Shown here: piece after piece, positions 1 through 7,931 of the stretch
How positions within the stretch are numbered: the stretch's first letter is position 1
How the letters are laid out: each line of letters starts with the position of its first letter
Assembly (NCBI RefSeq): GCF_001427905.1
Contig: NZ_LMEF01000016.1
Coordinates: 1 to 39,752, forward strand
From: Flavobacterium sp. Root420
GTDB taxonomy: Bacteria > Bacteroidota > Bacteroidia > Flavobacteriales > Flavobacteriaceae
Length of the DNA: 39,752 bases
Direction: 5' to 3'
The notes under the pieces: model-generated
What the model saw: only the letters and a program-made list of their open reading frames with translations
Told to the model about the DNA's origin: nothing
Databases searched by the model: none
Translations under genes and position numbers: made by a program

Positions 1-1
1 A

Positions 2-94
2 AAACCTGGTATCACAACCTTTTGGATTGGCCTGCAAAAATTCAATTCAGTCATGCAAGGCTGGATACTCTTTAGAGATGTGTCCAGACGGTAG
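2..94 (+). pseudogene. C-terminal fragment of IS4-type transposase (cut by window edge)
   Basis: An open frame runs in from the left edge and stops with TAG at 92-94. Its 30 residues include PGITTFWIGLQKFN and GWILF. This fits the tail of the Tn5/IS4 transposase dimerisation region, whose usual form is P-G-x(4)-W-x-G-L-Q-R followed by a short hydrophobic helix. Only the end is visible, so whether the full element is intact to the left is unknown. I could not define a terminal inverted repeat in the bases that follow (95-255). The family assignment rests on a short motif remembered from the family, so it is moderate. Confidence 0.5.
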
Positions 95-255
95 CTTTTA
101 TAACGATTGTTTTAGTTAATTTATTAAAACGGGCATTTTAAAATATAATAACTTCATGCGGTGATTAAATTGTTTTTTCACCGCAATCTTTAAATAAGCC
201 ATTTGAATACACTCCTTTTTTAATTTTTTGAATCAAAAGCTTTTAATTATAGCTA

Positions 256-708
256 TTAAATTAATCTAAACTTTAAATTAGTTTTTTCAAGTGAAAACCA
301 ATCTATTTGTAAAACATCTTTAATAAGTGATTTCAGATCATCGAATGTATTGGGTTTTACAGCATAAAATGTTGCTCCGAGATTAAATGCTTTGTCTATA
401 ACTAAGGGATCACTGGAAGTGGAAAGTATGATCACGAATAATTCTTTCAAATTTCCACACTGATTTCTTATTTCTTCCAAACATTTAAGCCCATCCTGTT
501 TGGGCATATTAATATCCATGAAAATAATATCGGGTAAAGGATTTGGCTGTTTATAAAGAATATCCATCAATTGTTGACCGTCCTGGGCTTGGGTTAAAAT
601 AGCTGTACTGTCTATTTCAAACAGTGCTTCTGCAAACATTACCCGATCATCATCGTCATCATCTGCCAGATAAATATTTTTTTTAGAGTGGGGATATTGT
701 AAAGTCAT
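256..708 (-). CDS. Single-domain response regulator (CheY/Rcp1-like receiver)
   Basis: This 150-residue protein is a lone receiver domain with no output domain. An acidic run at residues 16-21 forms the metal pocket. The phosphoacceptor is Asp65 in FMDINMP, the Thr/Ser switch lies near residues 96-98 (LSTSS), and the conserved Lys is Lys118 in AVKP. Such proteins usually relay phosphate between hybrid kinases or act by protein-protein contact in the cytoplasm. No kinase is adjacent, so its partner is probably encoded elsewhere. The gene stands alone, with the transposase fragment downstream and a long noncoding stretch upstream. The family call is firm; the pathway is unknown. Confidence 0.9.
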   Translation of the reverse strand: MTLQYPHSKKNIYLADDDDDDRVMFAEALFEIDSTAILTQAQDGQQLMDILYKQPNPLPDIIFMDINMPKQDGLKCLEEIRNQCGNLKELFVIILSTSSDPLVIDKAFNLGATFYAVKPNTFDDLKSLIKDVLQIDWFSLEKTNLKFRLI

Positions 709-1144
709 ATCTATTTTTTTTATTATTAGAATAATGCCAAATAAGATAAGGATTTAGAAAGCTACAAGTGTTTATACAAAATATACATCTGTTAATTAAT
801 GAGAAGATGAATTATGTTCGTATTAAGGATAATTCCTGGTTGTAATTTTTTAATTTAAGAAATAAAATACATAAAAAACGATGTTGTTGTAATAGCTTCA
901 AATATGATCACATCACATTGGGACTAACTTCCTAAAAAAACAGAAATATTTGTTCAATTGAAACTCAATGAATGTGGTAATTTCAGAATGATGTATTGAC
1001 TTTTACAATTAGCAAAAATTATAAAATATTAAATATAGGCGAAAGTGTCTTCTGTTTTAACCATTAAAGTTATAAAAAAAAACATTTAGTTTCAAAGTGC
1101 AATCTAATTAATGTGGTATCAATTCTGAACTGATACCACATCGC
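709..1144. other. Noncoding stretch of about 430 bases
   Basis: This AT-rich spacer lies between the receiver gene and the outer-membrane barrel gene. I see no convincing coding frame and no TAnnTTTG promoter for the receiver gene. The only clear structure is the hairpin at 1111-1141, next to the barrel stop codon. Confidence 0.6.
1111..1141 (-). terminator. Hairpin terminator of the barrel operon
   Basis: ATGTGGTATCA (1111-1121) pairs perfectly with TGATACCACAT (1131-1141) around a 9-base loop. The hairpin starts 3 bases after the stop codon of the leftward barrel gene. The following U-tract is weak. It most likely ends the lipoprotein-protease-barrel transcript. Confidence 0.7.
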
Positions 1145-1726
1145 TCACAAATCAAAACCAACAGAAAATTGCCAAACCCTATTTTGTGCTTTTCCTTCGT
1201 CATATAAGTCCCCTAAGCCTAAGTGGTAGCGTGCGGATAAACTTATACCGGAATTTGTTTTAAATCCTCCACCAAAGTTTAATCCCCAATCAAAACTATT
1301 AGGATCATACTCTTGTGAACTGCTGAAAAGCCCATCATATTCTTCTTTATGTGATACTGCTAATCCAATTTGTGGTCCGGCTTCTAAAAAGAAATTTTTA
1401 GAAGGGTAGGCTTTAAGCATTATTGGCAAGTTTATATAATCTAACTTCTGGGTAAAAGTCCCGCTACTATTTGTTATTTTATATCCTTGTTGAGAATATA
1501 GTAATTCAGGTTGTATAGAAAAGCTTTCGCTAATAAATGATTCGCCATAAAGACCTATATGAAAAGCATGTCGTTGTCCGGTTTCTCCATCTCCGTCAAA
1601 ACTTACCGCTGCCAAATTATAGCCTCCTTTTATCCCTGCGTTCGATTTGGGAATAGTGTTGTCCTGTGCATTTATTGTTGTTACTATACCAAAAAATAGC
1701 GCTATTATAGAAAATTTTATTTTCAT
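1145..1726 (-). CDS. Outer-membrane beta-barrel protein (PorT-like family)
   Basis: This 193-residue protein has a cleavable signal peptide (MKIKFSIIALFF...INAQ). Short amphipathic strands follow, starting with AGIKGGYNLAAV. The tail WQFSVGFDL, ending in an aromatic/leucine strand, is typical of small 8-stranded Bacteroidetes barrels. It is the last gene of a leftward three-gene cluster, 35 bases after the metalloprotease gene. A hairpin terminator follows at once. The shared putative ECF promoter suggests it is made together with the surface receptor system. Its exact role is unknown; a porin-like or structural outer-membrane role is inferred. Confidence 0.8.
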   Translation of the reverse strand: MKIKFSIIALFFGIVTTINAQDNTIPKSNAGIKGGYNLAAVSFDGDGETGQRHAFHIGLYGESFISESFSIQPELLYSQQGYKITNSSGTFTQKLDYINLPIMLKAYPSKNFFLEAGPQIGLAVSHKEEYDGLFSSSQEYDPNSFDWGLNFGGGFKTNSGISLSARYHLGLGDLYDEGKAQNRVWQFSVGFDL

Positions 1727-1761
1727 GTGTTTGGTTTTATAATTGTTTGTTAATTAAATTT

Positions 1762-2535
1762 TTATTTTCCTCCATTGGCACGAAGGTCCGCAATGCATTG
1801 CGCATCTAATTGAGGTACAGTACCTGCTGAAAGCATATCCGAAATACCGGCATTGGATTCTGATGACCAATACATTAAGCAAGTTTTTTCAATGCAGTGT
1901 TTCGCATGTTCTGGATCTTCATGATTGCTTTGCAGGGGCGTTCCAAGGTTTGTGAGCCCTAATATATGTCCAAATTCATGGGTAATTATAGTAGTCTCTA
2001 ATAAACTTCTGTTTGGTTCAAACGGACTGTCGCTTAGATTCTGAATAGTTTGTTCGAAAATAACAAAAGAAGTATTTCTGTACGCCGTTCCAAGAATAAG
2101 CGAAGTTTCAGTGTCCTTTGAAGATTTTCCGTCTGCAAAAAATGCCCAAACTGCTATTTGGTCAACATTGTTGTATTTTGTACGATTAGCATTTTCAATA
2201 TTTACGATCTCCTGATCGGTGTAAGGCGAATTTCCTGGAGATGATATCGCATGTTTTACAACACTGATACCGTTTGGTTTGTATGTTCTTGCGGTAAGAA
2301 AGTTTACAAAATTATTGATTGCTGTACTGCTGGGTTCAAAACCGGTTACATACACCACTTCAATAACCATACTCTTAAACTTTTTATCCGATAGTAGCTC
2401 ATTAGCTGAACTTCCGGTTTGTTGCCTGTTTGCACTAGCATTTAGCGCAACTGAATTATCTGTGGTATCATCCTTTGAACAAGACCCAACAGAGAGCAAT
2501 ATAATAATGGTTAATAGAGAAAATGTTTTTTTCAT
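1762..2535 (-). CDS. Zinc metalloprotease lipoprotein, archaemetzincin-like core
   Basis: This 257-residue protein begins with a lipoprotein signal ending at Cys19 (SVGSC), so it is expected on an outer or inner membrane face. The zinc site is HEFGHILGL at residues 186-194 (His186, Glu187, His190). A second conserved block, His213-Cys214 with Cys219 and Met221 (HC-x4-C-L-M-Y-W), resembles the H-C-x4-C-x-M block that directly follows HExxHxxG in archaemetzincins. Here about 19 residues separate the two blocks. His213 or another histidine of the HEDPEHAKH segment could be the third zinc ligand, because the residue at the usual metzincin position is Asn196. It is the middle gene of the leftward operon. 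The substrate is unknown; processing of a surface protein is inferred. Confidence 0.8.
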   Translation of the reverse strand: MKKTFSLLTIIILLSVGSCSKDDTTDNSVALNASANRQQTGSSANELLSDKKFKSMVIEVVYVTGFEPSSTAINNFVNFLTARTYKPNGISVVKHAISSPGNSPYTDQEIVNIENANRTKYNNVDQIAVWAFFADGKSSKDTETSLILGTAYRNTSFVIFEQTIQNLSDSPFEPNRSLLETTIITHEFGHILGLTNLGTPLQSNHEDPEHAKHCIEKTCLMYWSSESNAGISDMLSAGTVPQLDAQCIADLRANGGK

Positions 2536-2563
2536 TATTGTTTTTATTAATAAGTATTTATCA

Positions 2564-2591
2564 CGGACAGCTACATTGTATGAGCTGCCCG
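2564..2591 (-). other. Intra-operon RNA hairpin
   Basis: In the leftward transcript, CGGGCAGCT and AGCTGTCCG form a 9-bp stem with one G-U pair around a 10-base loop. In rightward RNA the same position would be an A-C mismatch, so the structure favours the leftward transcript. It lies between the lipoprotein stop and the metalloprotease start and has no U-tract. It may be a processing, stability or attenuation element. Confidence 0.45.
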
Positions 2592-2616
2592 CAATAAACT
2601 ACCAGTCAAAATCCAG

Positions 2617-3660
2617 TTATATTTGTTTCAATACGAGTGTTGCCCCGGCATCAGTTGTGCTTTGTAAGGTGATTGTTGTAGCGGTAAAACTGGTTACTTT
2701 CCAGGTATTATTCAGCAAAGCAAAGGAAGCATTGCCTGAAAAATTCAGTTGTAGCAGCACATTTAATTCCGATCTTACTGCATAGGTTCCATTAACAGTT
2801 GTATTTAATAAATCCGTAGCTTTTACAAGTAAATTGTTTGTAAAATCGATGGTAAAATCTTTATAGTTTATTGCTGAGTTTACGCCTGCCTTTACAAAAG
2901 ACTCTATTTTAAATTTTCCATTAACTAAAATAGGCTCTATTTTTTTTACATTTTCAGCAGCCAGAGTTAATGCTTCTTGTGTTTTTACAGCTGCATTTAT
3001 AGTGGTTTGCAATTCAGCATCACTGGAAAGTGTTATTTTGCTTCCATCTGCAATTGTCGCTGAAATTGGGTAGTTTACAGAATATAATTCTGTACTGCTT
3101 AAATTAGACATATAGGTGAATAATTGTTGTTCTGACGTAATAACAACGTTTCCTGTTTGCTTAAAACTTAAATCAAATGTCAAAATTGTAATAGGAAAGC
3201 TGATATTTACAGAAGAAACGGCGTTCTGGCCAGAAACTTCCGCTGCTGTACAAGCAGTAAGAATCGCATTATATTCTGTTTGATTAGTAACAGTAACCTC
3301 ACTGTAATTACTTAATTTAACTTTTAATGGAAATTGTAATACAACAGTATCCTGATCATCGTTAAATTGTCCCAAAATAGAAATAACTTGTTGGTAATCT
3401 GCCTGGCTCAGGATAGAAACCTGAACTCCGTTAACTTTAGCGGTAACGGGTAACAAAATTGAAGAACATGACGCTCCATCCAGGAAATCATCAAAGGAAC
3501 CATCGTACATAGAAGTACGTTTAAGGTTACTTGTTGTAGTTGAATTGGCTGAATTTGTATTTGGATTTTCTCCTTGTTCATTATCAATTTCACTTTGGCA
3601 TGATGTAAAACCTAAAATAGCCATCAATGCAATAGCGGTAACAATTTTTAATTTTTTCAT
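2617..3660 (-). CDS. Surface lipoprotein with four tandem repeats and a lipocalin-like tail
   Basis: This 347-residue protein has a lipoprotein signal with Cys21 (GFTSC) and a low-complexity Asn/Ser/Thr linker to about residue 50. Four related units follow, each with a Pro after a hydrophobic run (Pro71, Pro111, Pro156, Pro198), a strand, a strand with V/I-x-V/I-x-S/N, and an E/D-Y/L/F helix. The pitch is 40-45 residues. The last 95 or so residues (from NGKFKIESF to TLVLKQI) resemble lipocalin-like C-terminal domains common in flavobacterial lipoproteins. It is the first gene of the leftward operon, with a putative ECF promoter about 60 bases upstream. I recognise the architecture but not a function. 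It could be a ligand-binding or adhesion partner of the receptor. Confidence 0.75.
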   Translation of the reverse strand: MKKLKIVTAIALMAILGFTSCQSEIDNEQGENPNTNSANSTTTSNLKRTSMYDGSFDDFLDGASCSSILLPVTAKVNGVQVSILSQADYQQVISILGQFNDDQDTVVLQFPLKVKLSNYSEVTVTNQTEYNAILTACTAAEVSGQNAVSSVNISFPITILTFDLSFKQTGNVVITSEQQLFTYMSNLSSTELYSVNYPISATIADGSKITLSSDAELQTTINAAVKTQEALTLAAENVKKIEPILVNGKFKIESFVKAGVNSAINYKDFTIDFTNNLLVKATDLLNTTVNGTYAVRSELNVLLQLNFSGNASFALLNNTWKVTSFTATTITLQSTTDAGATLVLKQI

Positions 3661-3721
3661 AATTTTAAAATTTTATATATTTTTATAGTAACCAGCGATG
3701 TTTTTAGCGCCTTTCTATTGG

Positions 3722-3751
3722 TAAGACAACCAGGATTATTTTTACCCTATA
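3722..3751 (-). promoter_or_regulatory. Putative ECF sigma promoter of lipoprotein-protease-barrel operon
   Basis: Read leftwards, the sequence is TATAGGGTAA, 13 bases, then TGTCTTA. The same two blocks with the same spacing occur at 4449-4478 in the opposite direction, before fecR. GGGTAA would be the -35 and GTCTTA the -10 element. The -10 lies 61 bases from the start codon of the lipoprotein gene. Confidence 0.75.
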
Positions 3752-3918
3752 AAAAATTTAAAAAAAATATAATTTTTTACAAATAAAATCATAATGTGTT
3801 GATAGTTAATATTTTGTGATTTTGATAATTTTTCATAAAAAAGCAATTATAATCAACTCAGCTCTTTTGAAAAATTAATTTACATTTACAAACTACAAAA
3901 AAAAAGAATTAATACTCA

Positions 3919-4434
3919 ATGAGCGACAAAAAAGGTACACTTTGCGAAGAAAATAACTTTAGGGATTTTTATTTAACACATGTACAGTTAGCAAATAATT
4001 TTGCTTATTATAAATGTGGTGATGACCAGGCTGCATTAGATCTGGTGCAGGATGCGTTTGCCAAAATTTGGGAAAATTGTTCTAAAATAGACTTTAGCAA
4101 AGTCAAAACGTATTTGTTTACCAGCATTAATAATTTATTTCTTAATACAGTAAAACATCAAAAAGTGGTATTAAGGTATGCTAAAGATGCGCCTAATCTG
4201 GATATCCATAATCAAAGCCCTCACTATTTGCTTGAAGAAGAAGAATTCAGACTTAAACTCACCAATGCAATTGCATCATTGAGTGAAGTACAAAGGGAAG
4301 TTTTTTTATTGAATCGAATAGAGGGAAAAAAATACAGGGAAATTGCGGAGTTGCTCGATATTTCTCAAAAAACAGTAGAAAAAAGAATGTCTGGTGCGCT
4401 GCAAATATTAAAATCACAGATAGAAAATATATAA
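3919..4434 (+). CDS. RNA polymerase ECF sigma-70 factor
   Basis: This 171-residue protein has the usual ECF size and two-domain layout. Region 2 spans about residues 10-75 (including ALDLVQDAFAKIWEN and KVKTYLFTSINN). Region 4 spans about residues 110-168, with the helix-turn-helix YREIAELLDISQKTVEKRMS. It would direct core polymerase to the promoters of the surface system once released by the FecR protein. The gene lies 61 bases before fecR and diverges from the lipoprotein operon. The repeated TATAGGGTAA-N13-TGTCTTA element is absent upstream of this gene, so the sigma factor itself may be made constitutively while its targets respond. The family call is secure. Confidence 0.95.
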   Translation: MSDKKGTLCEENNFRDFYLTHVQLANNFAYYKCGDDQAALDLVQDAFAKIWENCSKIDFSKVKTYLFTSINNLFLNTVKHQKVVLRYAKDAPNLDIHNQSPHYLLEEEEFRLKLTNAIASLSEVQREVFLLNRIEGKKYREIAELLDISQKTVEKRMSGALQILKSQIENI

Positions 4435-4448
4435 TTTAATGATTTAGC

Positions 4449-4478
4449 TATAGGGTAATTTAAAAGTTAATTGTCTTA
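4449..4478 (+). promoter_or_regulatory. Putative ECF sigma promoter of fecR-receptor operon
   Basis: TATAGGGTAA (4449-4458), a 13-base spacer, and TGTCTTA (4472-4478) lie between the sigma gene and fecR. The start codon of fecR is at 4496, so the leader would be only about 10 bases. Its exact twin faces the other way at 3722-3751. Confidence 0.75.
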
Positions 4479-4495
4479 TAAACACAGAGTATAAA

Positions 4496-5410
4496 ATGAA
4501 AAACGAAAAAGAAATATTAAAATGGTTCAATAATGAGCTTTCAGGTAAAGAAATCGAAGATTTAAAACAATCAGAAGATTTGCAAACACTTGAAAAGATT
4601 AATCATTATGCATCGCAATTCGAAACTCCAAAAGTAGATATCCATGCTGCTCTGGAAGCTTTCGAAGCCAGAAACCATTCTAAAAAGAAACCAAAAGTAA
4701 GAACTTTAAACTACAAAGTTTTTTACCGCGTAGCAGCTGTATTGGCTATTGTATTAACTTCTGTTTATTTCTTGTTTTTTAATAACATCACATCATTTGA
4801 AACTTCAATAGCACAAACCAGATCAGTTACGCTGCCAGATCATTCTCAGGCAATATTGAATTCCGCTTCAAAATTAAGTTTTAACGAAAAAAAATGGGCA
4901 GCTAAAAGAGATTTAACCTTAGAGGGAGAAGCTTTTTTCAGGGTAAAGAAAGGACAGACTTTTAGTGTAAACACAGCTGCGGGAGTAGTACAAGTTTTGG
5001 GAACGCAATTTAATGTAAAACAGCGTAAAAACTATTTTGAGGTTACCTGTTATCAGGGTTTGGTAAGCGTTACCTATAAGCATACAGCCGTTAAATTACC
5101 ACCTGGAAAAACCTTTAGGGTTATAAATGGCACCATTGAAGCCGTTGAAGATTTTAATGCCAAAAAACCTTCCTGGCTTGAGCAGGAATCTAGTTTTGAT
5201 AAAATACCTCTGGATCAGGTTATTGCAGAACTCGAGCGCCAGTATGATATAAAAATCAAAGCGGAAGGTGTGGACACCTCAAAACTATTTACAGGAAGTT
5301 TTACCCATACCAATAAACAAATAGCACTTCAAGCCGTTACTATCCCACTTAAACTAAGTTACAGGATCGAGGGGGAAACCATTATATTTTATAATTATGG
5401 TGTCAAATAA
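4496..5410 (+). CDS. FecR-family anti-sigma factor
   Basis: This 304-residue protein has a cytoplasmic N-terminal part (about 1-75) that should hold the ECF sigma factor. One membrane helix follows (about 78-97, VAAVLAIVLTSVYFLFF). A periplasmic FecR domain comes next, with LPDHSQAILNSASKLSF and LEGEAFFRVKKGQTFSVNTAAGVVQVLGT-type strands. The C-terminal DUF4974-like domain (about 230-300, beginning FDKIPLDQVIAELERQYDIKI) probably contacts the STN domain of the receptor. The gene overlaps the receptor gene by 14 bases, so the two are translationally linked. It is likely transcribed from the ECF promoter just upstream. Function by family: it transmits receptor occupancy across the inner membrane to the sigma factor. 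Confidence 0.94.
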   Translation: MKNEKEILKWFNNELSGKEIEDLKQSEDLQTLEKINHYASQFETPKVDIHAALEAFEARNHSKKKPKVRTLNYKVFYRVAAVLAIVLTSVYFLFFNNITSFETSIAQTRSVTLPDHSQAILNSASKLSFNEKKWAAKRDLTLEGEAFFRVKKGQTFSVNTAAGVVQVLGTQFNVKQRKNYFEVTCYQGLVSVTYKHTAVKLPPGKTFRVINGTIEAVEDFNAKKPSWLEQESSFDKIPLDQVIAELERQYDIKIKAEGVDTSKLFTGSFTHTNKQIALQAVTIPLKLSYRIEGETIIFYNYGVK

Positions 5411-7931
5411 AGGACTGATTTATTTATTGATTTGTATTAGCAGTTTTTGTTTTGGACAAAATACAGCCAAAAAAATGCCTTTAACAGAGGTTATTGTTTC
5501 AATAGAAAAACAGTTTAATGTTAAGTTCTCCTATGCTGTTGAAGATGTGGCAACAGTAAACATCGAGATGCCCAATGCCTCATTTACTTTAGAACAGACA
5601 ATCGAGTATCTAAACCTGAAAACCCTTTTAAATTTTAAGGCCTTAGACGATCGGTATGTTACCGTTTCAGTACTAAACAAAACAATAGCCATTTGCGGAA
5701 CCGTTTTATCCGACGAGAGCAAATCTGGTCTGCCTGGCGCTACAGTGTTTGTGGATAATACAGACAGGCATTCCATAACAGATCAAAACGGTAAATTTAG
5801 TGTGCAGGATATTCCAATAAATGCCACAGTGACTGTTTCCTATATGGGGTTTGAATCCAGGCACTTTACCGCTAAGGAATTGTTTGCTGCACAAAACAAT
5901 TGCAAGGAGATCATTCTTACTACTAAAAACGAGGAATTGAATCAGGTTTTAATCAATGTTTATTTAACTCCCGGTTTGCAAAAATATGTGGATGGAAGTA
6001 CGGTTTTAAATACTAAAAAGTTTGGCATCCTTCCCGGATTAACAGAACCTGATATCCTGCAGTCCATTCAGGTGTTGCCGGGAGTTGAAAGTACCAATGA
6101 AAGTATTGCAAATATTAATGTGCGTGGCGGGACTAATGATCAGAATTTAGTGCTTTGGGACAATATTAAGATGTATCATTCAGGCCATTTTTTTGGTTTG
6201 ATATCCGCTTATAACCCCAATCTTACCAGTAAAGTTATTGTGAGCAAAAACGGAACAAGTGCTGAATACAGTGATGGTGTTTCCAGTACTATCAATATGT
6301 ATACAAAAGATTTGGTTTCCAATACCTTTTCAGGTGGTGCAGGTATCAATTGTATTAGCGCTGATTTTTTTTTAGAAATTCCCATAACTAAAAAATTAGA
6401 ATTTCACATCTCAGGACGTCGTTCCATTACTGATTTGTTTAAATCACCGACCTACACCAAATATTTTGACCGTAGTTTTCAGGATACTGAAATTAATGCC
6501 GATAGCGACCAGTATGACACCTCTTCTGATTTCTACTTTTATGATTATACGGCTAAATTGCTTTTCGATTTGAACGAAAAACATCAGTTTAGGGCAAATA
6601 TTATCGGGATTAATAATGCCCTGGATTATTCGGAACGGCTGACAAATGCAGATCAGACCCAATCTAAAATCAGCAATTTATCCCAAAAAAATATTGGTTA
6701 TGGGGGGAATTGGAAAGCACAGTGGAATTCAAAACTAAGCACAAACTTAATAACCTACTTATCGCGATATAATATTGATGCTACTGATTACAGGGTAGAA
6801 ACAAATCAGCGCTTAACTGAAGCCAATGAAGTGCTGGAAACAGGAACTAAACTCAATACCTATTACAAAAGTAACGATAATTTGAGCTTTTTGCTTGGTT
6901 ATCAATTTAATGAAACAGGAATGTTGAACCAAACCGCTGTTACTAATCCATCTTATATTAACACTAAAAAAGATGTCCTATTGAATCATGCCCTATTCTT
7001 TGAGACCCAATATAATAAAAACAATACCTATTTGAGAGTTGGATTACGTGCTAACTATTTTCAAAAGTTTGATAAGTTATTAATAGAGCCCAGGTTAAAT
7101 GTTCGACAAAAATTATCAGAGCAGTTTGCTTTAAAATTGGAGGGTGAATTTAAAAATCAGTCTACGACTCAAATTGTAGATTTTGAAGATGATTTTTTGG
7201 GTGTCGAAAAAAGACATTGGGTTTTAGTAACCAATAAAGATTTGCCTATTGCCACAAGTAAACAAGGCTCTTTTGGGGTTGAATTCAATAAAAACAAGTT
7301 AAATGTTGAGGCTACAGGATTTTATAAATTTGTTGATGGCATAACAGCTGCAAGTCAGGGTTTCTATAACAACTTTCAGTTTACTAATGCCAGTGGAAGT
7401 TATACGGCCAAAGGCTTTGAATTTTTAGCCAATAAAACAGCCCGCCACTATAGTGTCTGGATGAGTTATACCTTCAGTACAAATAACTATGAGTTTGAGA
7501 CTCTTACTCCTTCTGTCTTTCCTAATAATGTCGATATTAGACATTCTGTATCGGTTGGTTTTTATTATGAGTTTATTAAAAATGTAAAAATAGCTCTCGG
7601 GGGTATTTGGAGAAACGGTCAGCCTTACACAAAACCAATTGATGGTAATCCAACGGTACAAAATGGAAATAAGACTCTGGTAAATTATGATTCTCCAAAT
7701 AGTGAGAATCTGGATAATTTCATACGCTTAGATGCTTCTTTAAATTATAATTTCAATTTCGCACCATCCACAACAGCTTCGCTTACTGCCGGTGTCATTA
7801 ATCTTACTAATCGCGAGAATGTTATTAATCGCTATTACAGAGTCAATCCAAAGGATTCCAATGATGCTATTCAGGTAGATAACAAATCACTTGCTTTAAC
7901 ACCAAATATTAGTTTTAGAGTGAATTTTTAA
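5397..7931 (+). CDS. TonB-dependent outer-membrane receptor with STN signalling domain
   Basis: This 844-residue protein has a signal peptide (to about residue 21, FCFGQ). An STN secretin/TonB N-terminal domain (about 25-92) follows, then a carboxypeptidase-regulatory-like beta-sandwich (about 95-175; GTVLSDESKSGLPGATVFV, YMGFESR). The plug domain (about 205-305) contains IQVLPGVES and NVRGGTNDQNLVLWD. The rest is a 22-stranded-type barrel ending ISFRVNF. The STN domain marks it as a transducing receptor that signals through FecR to the ECF factor. No SusD-type lipoprotein is next to it, so a starch/glycan-type import pair is unlikely from this locus alone. The ligand is unknown; the divergent lipoprotein or a proteolytic product are possibilities. 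Confidence 0.94.
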   Translation: MVSNKGLIYLLICISSFCFGQNTAKKMPLTEVIVSIEKQFNVKFSYAVEDVATVNIEMPNASFTLEQTIEYLNLKTLLNFKALDDRYVTVSVLNKTIAICGTVLSDESKSGLPGATVFVDNTDRHSITDQNGKFSVQDIPINATVTVSYMGFESRHFTAKELFAAQNNCKEIILTTKNEELNQVLINVYLTPGLQKYVDGSTVLNTKKFGILPGLTEPDILQSIQVLPGVESTNESIANINVRGGTNDQNLVLWDNIKMYHSGHFFGLISAYNPNLTSKVIVSKNGTSAEYSDGVSSTINMYTKDLVSNTFSGGAGINCISADFFLEIPITKKLEFHISGRRSITDLFKSPTYTKYFDRSFQDTEINADSDQYDTSSDFYFYDYTAKLLFDLNEKHQFRANIIGINNALDYSERLTNADQTQSKISNLSQKNIGYGGNWKAQWNSKLSTNLITYLSRYNIDATDYRVETNQRLTEANEVLETGTKLNTYYKSNDNLSFLLGYQFNETGMLNQTAVTNPSYINTKKDVLLNHALFFETQYNKNNTYLRVGLRANYFQKFDKLLIEPRLNVRQKLSEQFALKLEGEFKNQSTTQIVDFEDDFLGVEKRHWVLVTNKDLPIATSKQGSFGVEFNKNKLNVEATGFYKFVDGITAASQGFYNNFQFTNASGSYTAKGFEFLANKTARHYSVWMSYTFSTNNYEFETLTPSVFPNNVDIRHSVSVGFYYEFIKNVKIALGGIWRNGQPYTKPIDGNPTVQNGNKTLVNYDSPNSENLDNFIRLDASLNYNFNFAPSTTASLTAGVINLTNRENVINRYYRVNPKDSNDAIQVDNKSLALTPNISFRVNF

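Noticed and set aside
2279..2785. 168-codon rightward frame across the protease/lipoprotein junction
   Set aside because: It is antisense to two well-supported genes and spans their spacer; its composition is not that of a known protein.
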